Below are positions 43,127 through 53,274 of a DNA stretch of 64,000 nucleotides, one piece after another. Origin of the DNA: Actinoallomurus iriomotensis (GTDB lineage Bacteria; Actinomycetota; Actinomycetes; Streptosporangiales; Streptosporangiaceae); the NCBI RefSeq assembly GCF_030269445.1, contig NZ_BSTJ01000001.1, forward strand, positions 1,575,898 through 1,639,897. The letters are read 5' to 3'. The notes beneath the pieces are model-generated. The model saw only the letters and a list, made by a program, of their open reading frames with translations, was not told where the DNA came from and did no database searches. The position numbers were made by a program, and so were the translations under genes. Each line of letters opens with the position of its first letter. The stretch's first letter is position 1.

Positions 43127-45481
43127 GTGGCGGACATCGAGCGGCCGTCCGGGACGCGGCGTGACGGGACGCGCCGCGACACCGATCGGCCGGACACCAC
43201 CCGCCGTGACGGTGAGCCGTCCGCGCCGCCCTCGCTCGTACGTCTCCCGGCCGAGCTGTCCGGCCGGCTCACCCTGATCGGCGAGCTGCCCACGCAGGGC
43301 GCCGAGTCCGACCTCCTGCACGTACGCGACGCCGCGGGCACCGAGCTCGTCGTCAAGCTGTTCCGCCGCGGTTTCACCGCCGACCGGGAGGTCTGGCAGA
43401 AGCTGCCCACCCTCGACTCTCCGCACGTCGTACGGATCCTGGAGACCGGGCACGCGGAGGGCCGTGACTACGAGGTCATCGAGTACATCGCCGCCGGCAA
43501 CCTGCGGGCCGTCGGGGCGCGGCTGCCGCCGGCGCTGGTCGCCGAGGTGGTCGCGCAGCTCGCCGCCGGGCTCGACCGGCTGCACCGGGCCGGCATCGTG
43601 CACCGCGATCTCAAGCCGGAGAACGTCCTGGTCCGCGGCACCACGCCGATGCGCCTCGCCATCACCGACTTCGGGCTGAGCCGGGTGATCGAGCAGAGCG
43701 TGGTGTTCGCGTCGTCGTCGCGGACGCTGGCGTACGCCGCGCCGGAGTCGCTGTCCGGACAGGTCTCCCCCGCTCGCGACTGGTGGTCGCTCGGCGTCAT
43801 CGTGCGCGAGCTGCTCACCGGGCGCACCCCGTTCGCCGGCATGAGCGAGACCGCCGTCGTCGACCACCTCGCGACGCGCACCGTCGACTGCGACGACATC
43901 GCCGATCCGCGCATGCGGCTCCTCTGCCGCGGCCTGCTCACCCGTGATCCCCGCCGGCGGTGGACCGGCCAGGAGGTCGAACGCTGGCTCGCCGGGGAGA
44001 GCCCCGCCGTCGCCGAGCCGGAGCCGCCGCGCGTCTCCCCGCTCGCGGCCGGCGCCACACGGGGCGCGCTGGCGTTCGGCGGGCAGACCTACACCGACCG
44101 CGCGCAGCTCGCCCGGGCCCTCGTCGCCGACTGGGAGAACGCCGCCCGCTACTTCTTCGGCACCATGTTCACCCCGGTCGGGCCGAGCGAGGCCTGGCAG
44201 GCGCTGCGCGAGTGGCTGAACGGCTTCGATGACGACGCCGAGGGCCGGATCCGCCTGATCGACCAGTCGCTGACCGGCGACCGGCCTCCCAACGTCAAGC
44301 TCCTGCACCTGGTGCGCTGGCTCGACCCGACGCTGGAGCCGTACTATCTCGGCCTCCGCCTCCTGCCCGAGGACCTGCCCGCGCTCGCGGGCGTGGTCGA
44401 CGATCCGCGCCACCCCGACCGGGCCACCGCGGCCCGCGCCGTACGGGAGCTGTGGGAGCTGCACCTGCTGCCGGAGTTCGCCGCGTGCGCCGGCGGCGAC
44501 GAACTCCCCGCGGTCAACGACCGCTGGCACGGCCTCGCCGCCGAGTGGAACCGCCTCGCCGCCTGGCTGCGGCCCCAGCTGCCGCGTACGGCGAGCCGCC
44601 TGCCCGACGCCGGCGCCCGCGGGCTGGACGAGCCGCCCGTGGTGCTCGCGACGCTGCTCGCGCTCGCCGGTCGGCCCGCCGAGACCGAGGACGCGCTGCG
44701 CTCGGCCGCCGTACGGGCCCGCGAGGAGGTCCGCGAGCCGGTTCCGTGGTTCGGCTGGCTGTCCGAGCAGGCCGGTGACGACCCGCTGCGGCTCTTCGTC
44801 CTCGTACGCGCCGTGCCCGACGCCGTACTGGAGATCGAGGGCGCGGCCCGCCACCGGCAGGAGGCCGAACGCCGGACCGCCGAAGGTCTCCGCCACTGGA
44901 ACGAACGCGAGCGCCGACGCCTCGCCGGCCGCCCGGCCGCGATGACCCGCGCCGTCTTGTGGACACTGCCCCTGCTGGTCGTTTGGGCCGGCGGCGGCTG
45001 GCTCATCGCGCAGCTCCGCCACGTCGCGAGCAGCGGCAGCTACGGCAGTACCGGCGCGGTCGGCGCTCCCACCACGCTGCTCGCGGTCGCCGCCGTCGGC
45101 ACCTGGCTCGTCGGCGTCGCCTGCGAGCTCCTCCTCGCGTCACGCCAGGGGGCGGACTATCTGCCGCTCGGGGCGTGGTCCTGGCTCGCCAAGGGACTCA
45201 ACGCCACCAAGCGCGGCATGTCGGGCGTCTCCCGCACACTGTCGGACACCACACGGCGCCGAGGCCCGGCCGGCTGCGGCGTGCTGCTGATCGTCGCGTT
45301 GGCGGCACTGGTCGTCCTCCTGGTCATGGTGGCGCTGCTGGCCTCGATGGCCTGGCTGCTGTGGCTGGCGGTCATGGTGATGGCGGCGATCGCGCACGTG
45401 GTGATGACCGGAATCCGGGCACAGCGGTGGCGACAGGAGCGCGAGCACATGAAGGAGCAGGCCGTGGGAGGGCGACTGTGA
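43127..45481 (+). CDS. Ser/Thr kinase with large C-terminal domain and membrane helices
   Basis: 784 residues. Kinase domain ~45-300: ATP Lys in LVVKLFRR, catalytic loop HRDLKPENVL, ITDFGLSR, and YAAPESL. The glycine loop is non-canonical: LPTQGAESDLLHV replaces GxGxxG, a form seen in kinases of multi-gene signalling or conflict clusters. After it, ~330-620 is a helical region with REWLNGFDDDAEGRIRLIDQ, of unknown function, then four hydrophobic helices (~610-770) that anchor the C-terminus. It is coupled to the next gene by a GTGA overlap. GTG at 43127. The pair may form a membrane-associated signalling unit. Confidence 0.85.
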   Translation: MADIERPSGTRRDGTRRDTDRPDTTRRDGEPSAPPSLVRLPAELSGRLTLIGELPTQGAESDLLHVRDAAGTELVVKLFRRGFTADREVWQKLPTLDSPHVVRILETGHAEGRDYEVIEYIAAGNLRAVGARLPPALVAEVVAQLAAGLDRLHRAGIVHRDLKPENVLVRGTTPMRLAITDFGLSRVIEQSVVFASSSRTLAYAAPESLSGQVSPARDWWSLGVIVRELLTGRTPFAGMSETAVVDHLATRTVDCDDIADPRMRLLCRGLLTRDPRRRWTGQEVERWLAGESPAVAEPEPPRVSPLAAGATRGALAFGGQTYTDRAQLARALVADWENAARYFFGTMFTPVGPSEAWQALREWLNGFDDDAEGRIRLIDQSLTGDRPPNVKLLHLVRWLDPTLEPYYLGLRLLPEDLPALAGVVDDPRHPDRATAARAVRELWELHLLPEFAACAGGDELPAVNDRWHGLAAEWNRLAAWLRPQLPRTASRLPDAGARGLDEPPVVLATLLALAGRPAETEDALRSAAVRAREEVREPVPWFGWLSEQAGDDPLRLFVLVRAVPDAVLEIEGAARHRQEAERRTAEGLRHWNERERRRLAGRPAAMTRAVLWTLPLLVVWAGGGWLIAQLRHVASSGSYGSTGAVGAPTTLLAVAAVGTWLVGVACELLLASRQGADYLPLGAWSWLAKGLNATKRGMSGVSRTLSDTTRRRGPAGCGVLLIVALAALVVLLVMVALLASMAWLLWLAVMVMAAIAHVVMTGIRAQRWRQEREHMKEQAVGGRL

Positions 45482-46704
45482 GCAGCGGCGTCGAAGCCGA
45501 CATCGCACTGGACGCGGCGGTCATCGCCAGCCTCGGTCTGATCCGCGTGCTCGGCGGCGCGGCCGGCCTGGCCGCCGTCGGCACGGGCCTGCTCGCCGGG
45601 CTGGCCGAGGAGCGGGCCGAGATCCGAGCCCGCCGGCTCGAGGAGATCCGGCACCACGAGCAGGCGGTCGCCGAGGTCCTCGACCGCAACGCCCGGATCG
45701 CCGCGCTCGCCTCGTCGGCCAGGGAGAACGACACCCGGCTCGCGTTGCCGCTCCCCCTCGAGCCCGCCGAGAAGACCGCCGGCGAACTGGTCACCTGGTG
45801 CGCCGAGGCCGACACCGTCCTGGCCACGGCCGAAGAGGAGCTCGCCACCGCCATCGCCACCGCCGCGACCGGCCGCATCTTCGCTCCGGCCACCGAGTCG
45901 CTGAAGGCCGCGGCACCGGCCGCGTCGCCGCCGCCCGCCGCCACGACGCTCGCCACGACCCTGACCCGCGTCCTCGCCCGGCTCCTGCCCGACACCACCG
46001 AGGACGACCGGCGCCGCGTCACCGAGGCCGCCGAGCAGGCCGCGGCCGCCACCACGCAGGGAGAGGCCGAGAGCCGCCTCACCGAGGTGCGCATCCGCAT
46101 CCAGGAGGCCAACGAGCGCGCCCGCCGGCGGCGCGACGACCGGGCCGCCGCCGCGCGGTTCGTCCGCGAGCTGGCGACCCATCCCGCCGCCGGCGACGTA
46201 CGTGCGCGGCTGGCCGAGGTCGCCGAGGGCGCGGCGGCGTTCGATGAGGAGCTTCGCGCGGAGGCCGTACGCCTCGTCGGCGACCTCCAGCGCCAGGCCG
46301 AACGCCGGTACGTGACCACCGCGCTCCGGGAGGCCTTCGCGGGACTCGGTTACGAGGTGGACGAGGGCTTCGAGACCCTGACCGCCGACTCCGGCGAGGC
46401 GGTCCTCACCCGGGGCGACTGGTCACAGCACGCGGTCAAGGTCCGCGTCGACGACGCGCGCCAGATACGCATGGCGCTACTGCGCACCGAACCCGCCGAG
46501 AGCGACGACCAGCGCCGCCTCGACGTCGAACGCGAGGAACAGTGGTGCGCGTCGTTCGAGGCCGCCCGCGAGCGCCTCGAAGAGGCCGGCATCCACGCCG
46601 ACGTGCGCTGGCGGATCGAGCCGGGCGAGCAGCGCCTTCCGGTCGCGCAGCGGCGCCGCGACCGCCGGCAGCCCCAGGCCCGGCAGCGCGAACGCGACCG
46701 CTGA
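45478..46704 (+). CDS. Kinase-coupled coiled-coil protein
   Basis: 408 residues. A hydrophobic N-terminal segment (IRVLGGAAGLAAVGTGLLAGL, ~20-40) is followed by long Glu/Arg/Ala-rich coiled-coil stretches (~40-270), a Pro/Ala linker near 150 and a C-terminal folded domain (~275-385) with FAGLGYEVDEGFETL and LTRGDWSQHAVKVRVDD. The last ~20 residues are Arg/Gln-rich. No known family is recognised. GTG at 45478 overlaps the kinase stop (GTGA), so it is probably a dedicated scaffold or substrate of that kinase. Convergent with typA, 16 bp apart. Confidence 0.72.
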   Translation: MSSGVEADIALDAAVIASLGLIRVLGGAAGLAAVGTGLLAGLAEERAEIRARRLEEIRHHEQAVAEVLDRNARIAALASSARENDTRLALPLPLEPAEKTAGELVTWCAEADTVLATAEEELATAIATAATGRIFAPATESLKAAAPAASPPPAATTLATTLTRVLARLLPDTTEDDRRRVTEAAEQAAAATTQGEAESRLTEVRIRIQEANERARRRRDDRAAAARFVRELATHPAAGDVRARLAEVAEGAAAFDEELRAEAVRLVGDLQRQAERRYVTTALREAFAGLGYEVDEGFETLTADSGEAVLTRGDWSQHAVKVRVDDARQIRMALLRTEPAESDDQRRLDVEREEQWCASFEAARERLEEAGIHADVRWRIEPGEQRLPVAQRRRDRRQPQARQRERDR

Positions 46705-46720
46705 CCTCGCGACGAGCGGG

Positions 46721-48577
<1,857 letters not shown>

Positions 48578-48847
48578 GCGTGCGGGTCTCGCTTCGTGGG
48601 TGTGGGAGGCGCCGCGGGATCCACGCGGCACCAACAAGTCTACTTGGCCGACCGCGCGCCTTGGCCGCCGTGCGCCTCCGGACGGCGGAGCGGGGCGGAC
48701 ACGCCGGAAGTATCGGCATTCGACGGCAACCGATCCGATGCCCTCCGCGTCGAACGATTGTGCGGGGCGCCCCGATCCTGGCCGGAGCATTCACCGGGGC
48801 GTCCCGCGCACCTATGTCCGGCGCCGCCAAAGCATCGAGGAGCAGGT

Positions 48848-50770
48848 GTGACCGACTGGAGAGTTCCGGGCTACACGGAACTGCGCGAGTTGGGCACGGG
48901 TTCCTTCGGCCGGGTGGTACTGGCGCGCCACGACGGGTCCGGCGCCCTCGTGGCGATCAAATATCTTTCCGTAGAACGTCTCGGCGGCGACCGGTTCCTG
49001 GCCCGGTTCCGCCAGGAGGCGCGGATTCTGGCCACTCTGCACAGCCCGCATGTCACCCGGCTGTACGAGTACGCCGAGGCAGAGGGTTCCGCGGCGATTG
49101 TGATGGAGGCGGTCTCCGGCGCGTCCCTTCGCGCGGTATTGGACGCACACGGCCCGGCCGACCCCGAGGCCGCCCTCGCCGTGCTGAAGGGCTCGCTGGT
49201 CGGCCTCGGCGCCGCCCACTCCGCAGGGATCGTGCACCGCGACTACAAGCCCGGGAACGTGCTGGTTCAGAACGACGGACAGAGCAAGATCGCCGACTTC
49301 GGGATCGCGGTCCGCTCCGGCCAGGCCGACGTATCGGCCGGAACACCGAAGTACATGGCCCCCGAGCAGTGGGCCGGTGGCCATGCCGCACCTTCCACCG
49401 ACGTGTACGCCGCGACGTGCGTCTTCTTCGAGTGCATCAGCGGCCGCCCGCCGTACGAAAGCGCCGACCAGGACGCCCTCAGACACCTCCATCTGACCGC
49501 GCCGATCCCGTTTGAGGACGTCCCCGAGCCGATACGCCCACTCATCCTGCGCGGCATGGCGAAGAACCCGTCCGCCCGGCCGGCGTCGGCACTCGACTTC
49601 GTCAGCGAGCTGGAGCGGATCGCGGCCGAGGCCTATGGACGCGGCTGGGAGCGGACTGGCCGGCGCCGCCTGGCCGAGATCACCGCCGCGCTGGCCGCGC
49701 TCTCTCCTCTGGCGATCGCGCTGGGCACCGGATCGGGCGGTGGAGGCGAGGCTGCAGGTGGCGGCGTGGGCGGACCAGGTGGTGGAGGAACAGGTGGTGG
49801 AGGAACAGGCGGTGGAGGAACAGGCGGTGGAGGAACAGGCGGCACGGGCGGAGGTGCCACCGGTGGTACGAATGGCGGCCCGGGCGCGACCGGCAACGGG
49901 GCCGGGAAGACCGTGCTCGGCCACGCGGGAGCCAAGGCCGGCGCGGCCGCCGTCGGAGCGATCGTCGTCGGAGCGGTGGCCGTCTTCGTCATCGCGAACC
50001 ACGGCGGCGGCCGCGAAGACGACAGACCGCCCCGGTCGGCTGCGCCGAAGGGCCCCACCATCGCGTTCGCCTCGTTGACCGAGCGGTACACGCACCCGGC
50101 CCTCACGGTCGCGGGGAGGTACGTGCGTATCGACGGCCTGCGCGACCCGGCTGTAGCACAACGCGTGAACCGGCAGCTGCGAGCGCCACTCGACGAACAA
50201 CTGCGACGCTACCGCGTGGCCCGTGTCGCGGATGCCGGGGGCATCGGGGCGAAGAACCCGGCGATCGCGACAGGCATCGAGCTCGGGTTGCGCGGCCCAC
50301 GGCTGGTGGCGGCACGCTACGTCTTCAAGGCCCACAACGCACCGCTCACTCCGTTGGATCTGGCCACCACGCGCGCCGTCACGGTCGACCTCACCACCGG
50401 CCGGCGGCTCAGGGCATCGGACATCCTCCGGCCCGAGGCCGTCACCCGATCCGGCCTGGCCGACCTCGAACGGCGCATCGCCTACGCCGCTCCTGGCCGG
50501 GGACTCTGTGCGGGCAGCGAGAGGTCCGGCCAGGACACGCTGAGCCCCCGCACCCTCGACAATGACGACAAGGAGACCCGTGTACTCGATCTGATGCCGA
50601 CAGGGACGGGTCTTCAGTTCGACGTCATGCCTCCGCTGCTGGGTTATTTCTGGGCATGCGCTGAGACCGTGATCACCGTTCCGTACGACCGGATCTCCGA
50701 TCTCGTGCGACCGGAGGTGCTCGCGCTGATCAAGGCTTCGGCGGCCGACCCGTCGCCCTCTCCTTCATGA
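48848..50770 (+). CDS. Receptor-like Ser/Thr protein kinase with HRDY loop and Gly-rich linker
   Basis: 640 residues. Kinase domain ~6-265 with [34 protein letters not shown] and YMAPEQW. A Gly/Thr repeat linker (GGGGT units), one transmembrane helix ([20 protein letters not shown], ~365-385) and an exported domain (~400-635) follow. The latter, [18 protein letters not shown]...[13 protein letters not shown], resembles PdaC/RsiV-like domains that bind cell-wall-associated ligands (tentative). It is paralogous to the kinase at 7029-8705. GTG at 48848 follows GAGGAG. Its TGA and the convergent MTH1187-family TGA share six bases. Confidence 0.92.
   Translation: MTDWRVPGYTELRELGTGSFGRVVLARHDGSGALVAIKYLSVERLGGDRFLARFRQEARILATLHSPHVTRLYEYAEAEGSAAIVMEAVSGASLRAVLDAHGPADPEAALAVLKGSLVGLGAAHSAGIVHRDYKPGNVLVQNDGQSKIADFGIAVRSGQADVSAGTPKYMAPEQWAGGHAAPSTDVYAATCVFFECISGRPPYESADQDALRHLHLTAPIPFEDVPEPIRPLILRGMAKNPSARPASALDFVSELERIAAEAYGRGWERTGRRRLAEITAALAALSPLAIALGTGSGGGGEAAGGGVGGPGGGGTGGGGTGGGGTGGGGTGGTGGGATGGTNGGPGATGNGAGKTVLGHAGAKAGAAAVGAIVVGAVAVFVIANHGGGREDDRPPRSAAPKGPTIAFASLTERYTHPALTVAGRYVRIDGLRDPAVAQRVNRQLRAPLDEQLRRYRVARVADAGGIGAKNPAIATGIELGLRGPRLVAARYVFKAHNAPLTPLDLATTRAVTVDLTTGRRLRASDILRPEAVTRSGLADLERRIAYAAPGRGLCAGSERSGQDTLSPRTLDNDDKETRVLDLMPTGTGLQFDVMPPLLGYFWACAETVITVPYDRISDLVRPEVLALIKASAADPSPSPS
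49778..49837 (+). repeat. 15-bp tandem repeat encoding GGGGT units
   Basis: Four copies of GGTGGTGGAGGAACA (first two) / GGCGGTGGAGGAACA (last two) in frame in the kinase linker. Being a multiple of 3, it can expand or contract without frameshift and vary the distance between the kinase and the membrane. Confidence 0.85.
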
Positions 50771-51064
50771 ACCGGTGCCGAGATGCCGCTCGAGCGTCTC
50801 AACCTTGGAGGTCAGGCCCTCCGACACTCCCTCACGCACGTCGGCCTTGAGCACGAGGCTGACCCGCGGCGCCCGGGCGGCGACCACATCGACCGCCCGG
50901 CGGACCACATCCATCACCTCGTCCCACTCGCCCTCGATGCTGGTGAACATCGCGTCGGTCCGGTTGGGCAGCCCGCTCTCCCGTACGACGCGCACGGCGT
51001 CGGCGACGTACTCCCCCACCGACTCGCCGACGCCAAGCGGGGTCACGGAGAAGGCAACGATCAT
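50765..51064 (-). CDS. MTH1187 family thiamine-binding-type protein (DUF77)
   Basis: 99 residues: [41 protein letters not shown] and [13 protein letters not shown] match the ferredoxin-like MTH1187/YkoF fold, a small cytoplasmic protein reported to bind thiamine or its precursors. ATG at 51064 overlaps the stop of the Nudix gene upstream (ATGA). Its stop overlaps the kinase stop from the opposite strand (TCATGA). Confidence 0.88.
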   Translation of the reverse strand: MIVAFSVTPLGVGESVGEYVADAVRVVRESGLPNRTDAMFTSIEGEWDEVMDVVRRAVDVVAARAPRVSLVLKADVREGVSEGLTSKVETLERHLGTGS

Positions 51065-51453
51065 GAGTACTCCTTGAGGTGAGCGCGCACCGCCTCGACC
51101 ACTGGCAGATCGGCCGGCAGCCACGGCACGTCGAACAGCTCGGCCTCGTGCAGCCAGCGCAGGTCGGAGTGCTCGAGCGCCTTCGGCTCACCTTCGGTGA
51201 TCGTGGCGGTCCAGACGTGCATGACGTAACCATTCTGGAGCGGCCAGACGTCACCGACCCGCCGTCCGATGCTCACTTCGACGCCGAGTTCTTCCCGGCA
51301 CTCACGGACGAGAGCCTGTTCGTCCGTCTCCCCGGGTTCGACCTTCCCTCCGGGGAACTCCCAGCCGCCCGCGAGTTCCGGAGGCGCCGCGCGCTGCGCC
51401 GCCAGAAGCCGCTCGCCGGCGATGATCGCCGCTCCTACGACAAGCCCGCGCAT
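51061..51453 (-). CDS. Nudix hydrolase, MutT-like (8-oxo-dGTP diphosphatase family)
   Basis: 130 residues. The Nudix box is [20 protein letters not shown] followed by ELGVEV, fitting GX5EX7REUXEEXGU. The N-terminal [20 protein letters not shown] and [12 protein letters not shown] are those of MutT-type enzymes that remove oxidised nucleotides. The C-terminal region has W and HEAEL as in that group. ATG at 51453. It is co-transcribed with the MTH1187-family gene and lies just downstream of the conjugation-like operon in the same direction. Confidence 0.92.
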   Translation of the reverse strand: MRGLVVGAAIIAGERLLAAQRAAPPELAGGWEFPGGKVEPGETDEQALVRECREELGVEVSIGRRVGDVWPLQNGYVMHVWTATITEGEPKALEHSDLRWLHEAELFDVPWLPADLPVVEAVRAHLKEYS

Positions 51454-51487
51454 GCCGCGCCCCCCGTTCTCATCCGCGGCTCCGCCG

Positions 51488-52630
51488 TCACAGACGCTTC
51501 GTCGGTCCGTTGTGCCCGTTGTGCGCGGTCGGCCGGGTGAACCCGACCGGGCCGCCGGGATAGGTCTTGTAGTTCTGGAACTTCACCACGTCGCCCGTGT
51601 GCGGGGCGACGATCATGATGCCCTTCTTCGGGTTGTAGACGATCCCGACGTGGCCGGGTCCGCTGTGGCCGTGCAGATACTCGAAGTAGACCAGGTCGCC
51701 CGGCTGCTCCTGTCCCTTGGGCACCTCGGCGCCCCACCAGTACTGGGCGTCCGACAGCCGGGGGATGGTGACGCCGGCGCTGTGGTACGCCGCGCTCGTC
51801 AGGCCGGAGCAGTCGAAGGAGTTCGGGCCGACGGCGCCGTAGACGTAGGGCTTGCCGAGCTGCGCCTTGGCGAAGTTGATCACCTGCGCGCTGACGGCGT
51901 TGGGAGCGACCGGCGCGCCGTTCATGTCGGCGCAGGTCGGGCCGTTCGCCTGCACCACGTCGAAGGTCCCGCCCGCGTACCGGTGCGCCGCGGACAGCAC
52001 GTTGTTCACGTACGACACCAAATGGTTGTACGCGAAGATCGCCGAGCGCATGTGGGTGGGCGCGCCGCTGTGCTTGAGGAGGCGCGCGGCGGCGGGGATG
52101 GCGTCCGCGGGATCGTAGCGGTCCTTCTTCCCGTCGTTGTTGCCGTCGACGCCGAAGATCTTCCAGGTGCCGGGGATGAACTGCATCGGTCCGCCCGCGT
52201 GTGCGAAGTTCTCTCCGCTGAGCACGCCAGGGGCCTTGAGAGTCCCGTGGTGGGTCTCCACCCATCCGACGCCGGCGAGGACGTTCCACGGGATCCCGTA
52301 CTGCTGGCCGGCCTTCTTGTACAGCGCGAGGTAGTTCGACGGGATGCTGTTGGCGTCTCCGGACTGCTGGGGCTGCGCGGCGGCTCCGGAGGTGTCGGTA
52401 CAGTCCCCTCCGCCGGCGGCCCCCTGGTACAGCTGGTTGGCGCCGAAGAAGAGCGGGATCGCCACGAGGCTCATCAGGAACATCGCGGCCGTGCCCGCGA
52501 TGATGATGATCGGTAGCCGGACCGCACCACGGTCCGAACGGGCGAAACGATGAAGCGAGACAAAGCGACGGCTGTTCCTGCGTCCCCCGAAGCCGCTGCC
52601 GATCCTCCCCAGGCGCCGGCGAAGCTTCAT
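51488..52630 (-). CDS. Bifunctional lytic transglycosylase/lysozyme-NlpC/P60 peptidoglycan hydrolase
   Basis: 380 residues. A basic N-terminus and one helix ([20 protein letters not shown], ~40-60) anchor it. A lysozyme-like domain (~95-205) has [13 protein letters not shown] with the catalytic-type Glu, [12 protein letters not shown] and [13 protein letters not shown]. The NlpC/P60 domain (~240-360) has [11 protein letters not shown] (nucleophile Cys), HVGIVYNP (His) and [10 protein letters not shown]. Such two-domain enzymes open the wall for secretion machines in Gram-positive conjugation (Tn916 Orf14/VirB1 role). ATG at 52630 follows GAGAGGCAGGAA. It is the last gene of the T4SS-like operon. 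Confidence 0.92.
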   Translation of the reverse strand: MKLRRRLGRIGSGFGGRRNSRRFVSLHRFARSDRGAVRLPIIIIAGTAAMFLMSLVAIPLFFGANQLYQGAAGGGDCTDTSGAAAQPQQSGDANSIPSNYLALYKKAGQQYGIPWNVLAGVGWVETHHGTLKAPGVLSGENFAHAGGPMQFIPGTWKIFGVDGNNDGKKDRYDPADAIPAAARLLKHSGAPTHMRSAIFAYNHLVSYVNNVLSAAHRYAGGTFDVVQANGPTCADMNGAPVAPNAVSAQVINFAKAQLGKPYVYGAVGPNSFDCSGLTSAAYHSAGVTIPRLSDAQYWWGAEVPKGQEQPGDLVYFEYLHGHSGPGHVGIVYNPKKGIMIVAPHTGDVVKFQNYKTYPGGPVGFTRPTAHNGHNGPTKRL

Positions 52631-52640
52631 TTCCTGCCTC

Positions 52641-53267
52641 TCACTTATCACCTACGTCTGCCGGTGCGAACGCGTAGACCACCCAGCCGCCGCCCGAACG
52701 CGTCATCGTGACGGCGTACTGCTGGCTGGAGTCGCTTGTCTTTCCTCCCTTGGTGATGTGCTGTTTTCCGGTCGCGAGAAAGATGAGCTGGTCCTTGGAC
52801 ATGTCCCGGATCGAGTCCAGCGAGGCGTCACATGTGGAGCTCTCCTGGTCCTGCTTCCGCTGGGCGATGACCCCGGGCGCCGCGGCCCCCTGCTGCAGCT
52901 GGTTCAGCACGTCGGAGGTGACCAGGTTGCGCATCCGGTTGATGTACGCCTGCGGGTCCTCGTCGAACCGGTAGGTGCCGTACGCGGCGGTGAAGCGGCG
53001 TGCCACGTCCGCCGCCGTGGTGAAGTCCTTCTGGGAGAACGGCAGCATCGAGAAGATGTCGTACGTGCCAGGCGAGGGCGTCGGCCCGCTCACCGGCGGG
53101 GCACTGTCCGTGGACGGCGGCGTACTCGGCGTGGGCGTGCTCACGTGCTCCGCACGTGCGCCGTGGTGCCCTCCGCCACTGCCGATCGTGAGGAACACCC
53201 CGACCGCCGCCAGCACGACGACGAGTCCACCGAACAGCCATTTGCGCTGACGGTCCGTCAGATCCAT
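52641..53267 (-). CDS. T4SS-associated membrane protein, VirB8/TcpC-like NTF2 domain (tentative)
   Basis: 208 residues. A short cytoplasmic N-terminus, one transmembrane helix (LFGGLVVVLAAVGVFLTIG, ~11-29), a Pro/Ser/Thr linker (to ~67) and an external domain with AADVARRFTAAYGTYRFDED and DQLIFLATGKQHI. The helix followed by a cone-shaped alpha+beta domain is the VirB8/NTF2-like layout used in conjugation channels. The assignment rests on topology and operon position. ATG at 53267 lies 7 bp after the upstream stop. Confidence 0.65.
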   Translation of the reverse strand: MDLTDRQRKWLFGGLVVVLAAVGVFLTIGSGGGHHGARAEHVSTPTPSTPPSTDSAPPVSGPTPSPGTYDIFSMLPFSQKDFTTAADVARRFTAAYGTYRFDEDPQAYINRMRNLVTSDVLNQLQQGAAAPGVIAQRKQDQESSTCDASLDSIRDMSKDQLIFLATGKQHITKGGKTSDSSQQYAVTMTRSGGGWVVYAFAPADVGDK

Positions 53268-53274
53268 CCGTAAC

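Noticed and set aside
43022-45022. 666-aa minus-strand frame
   Set aside because: Antisense to the kinase at 43127-45481, which has intact catalytic motifs.
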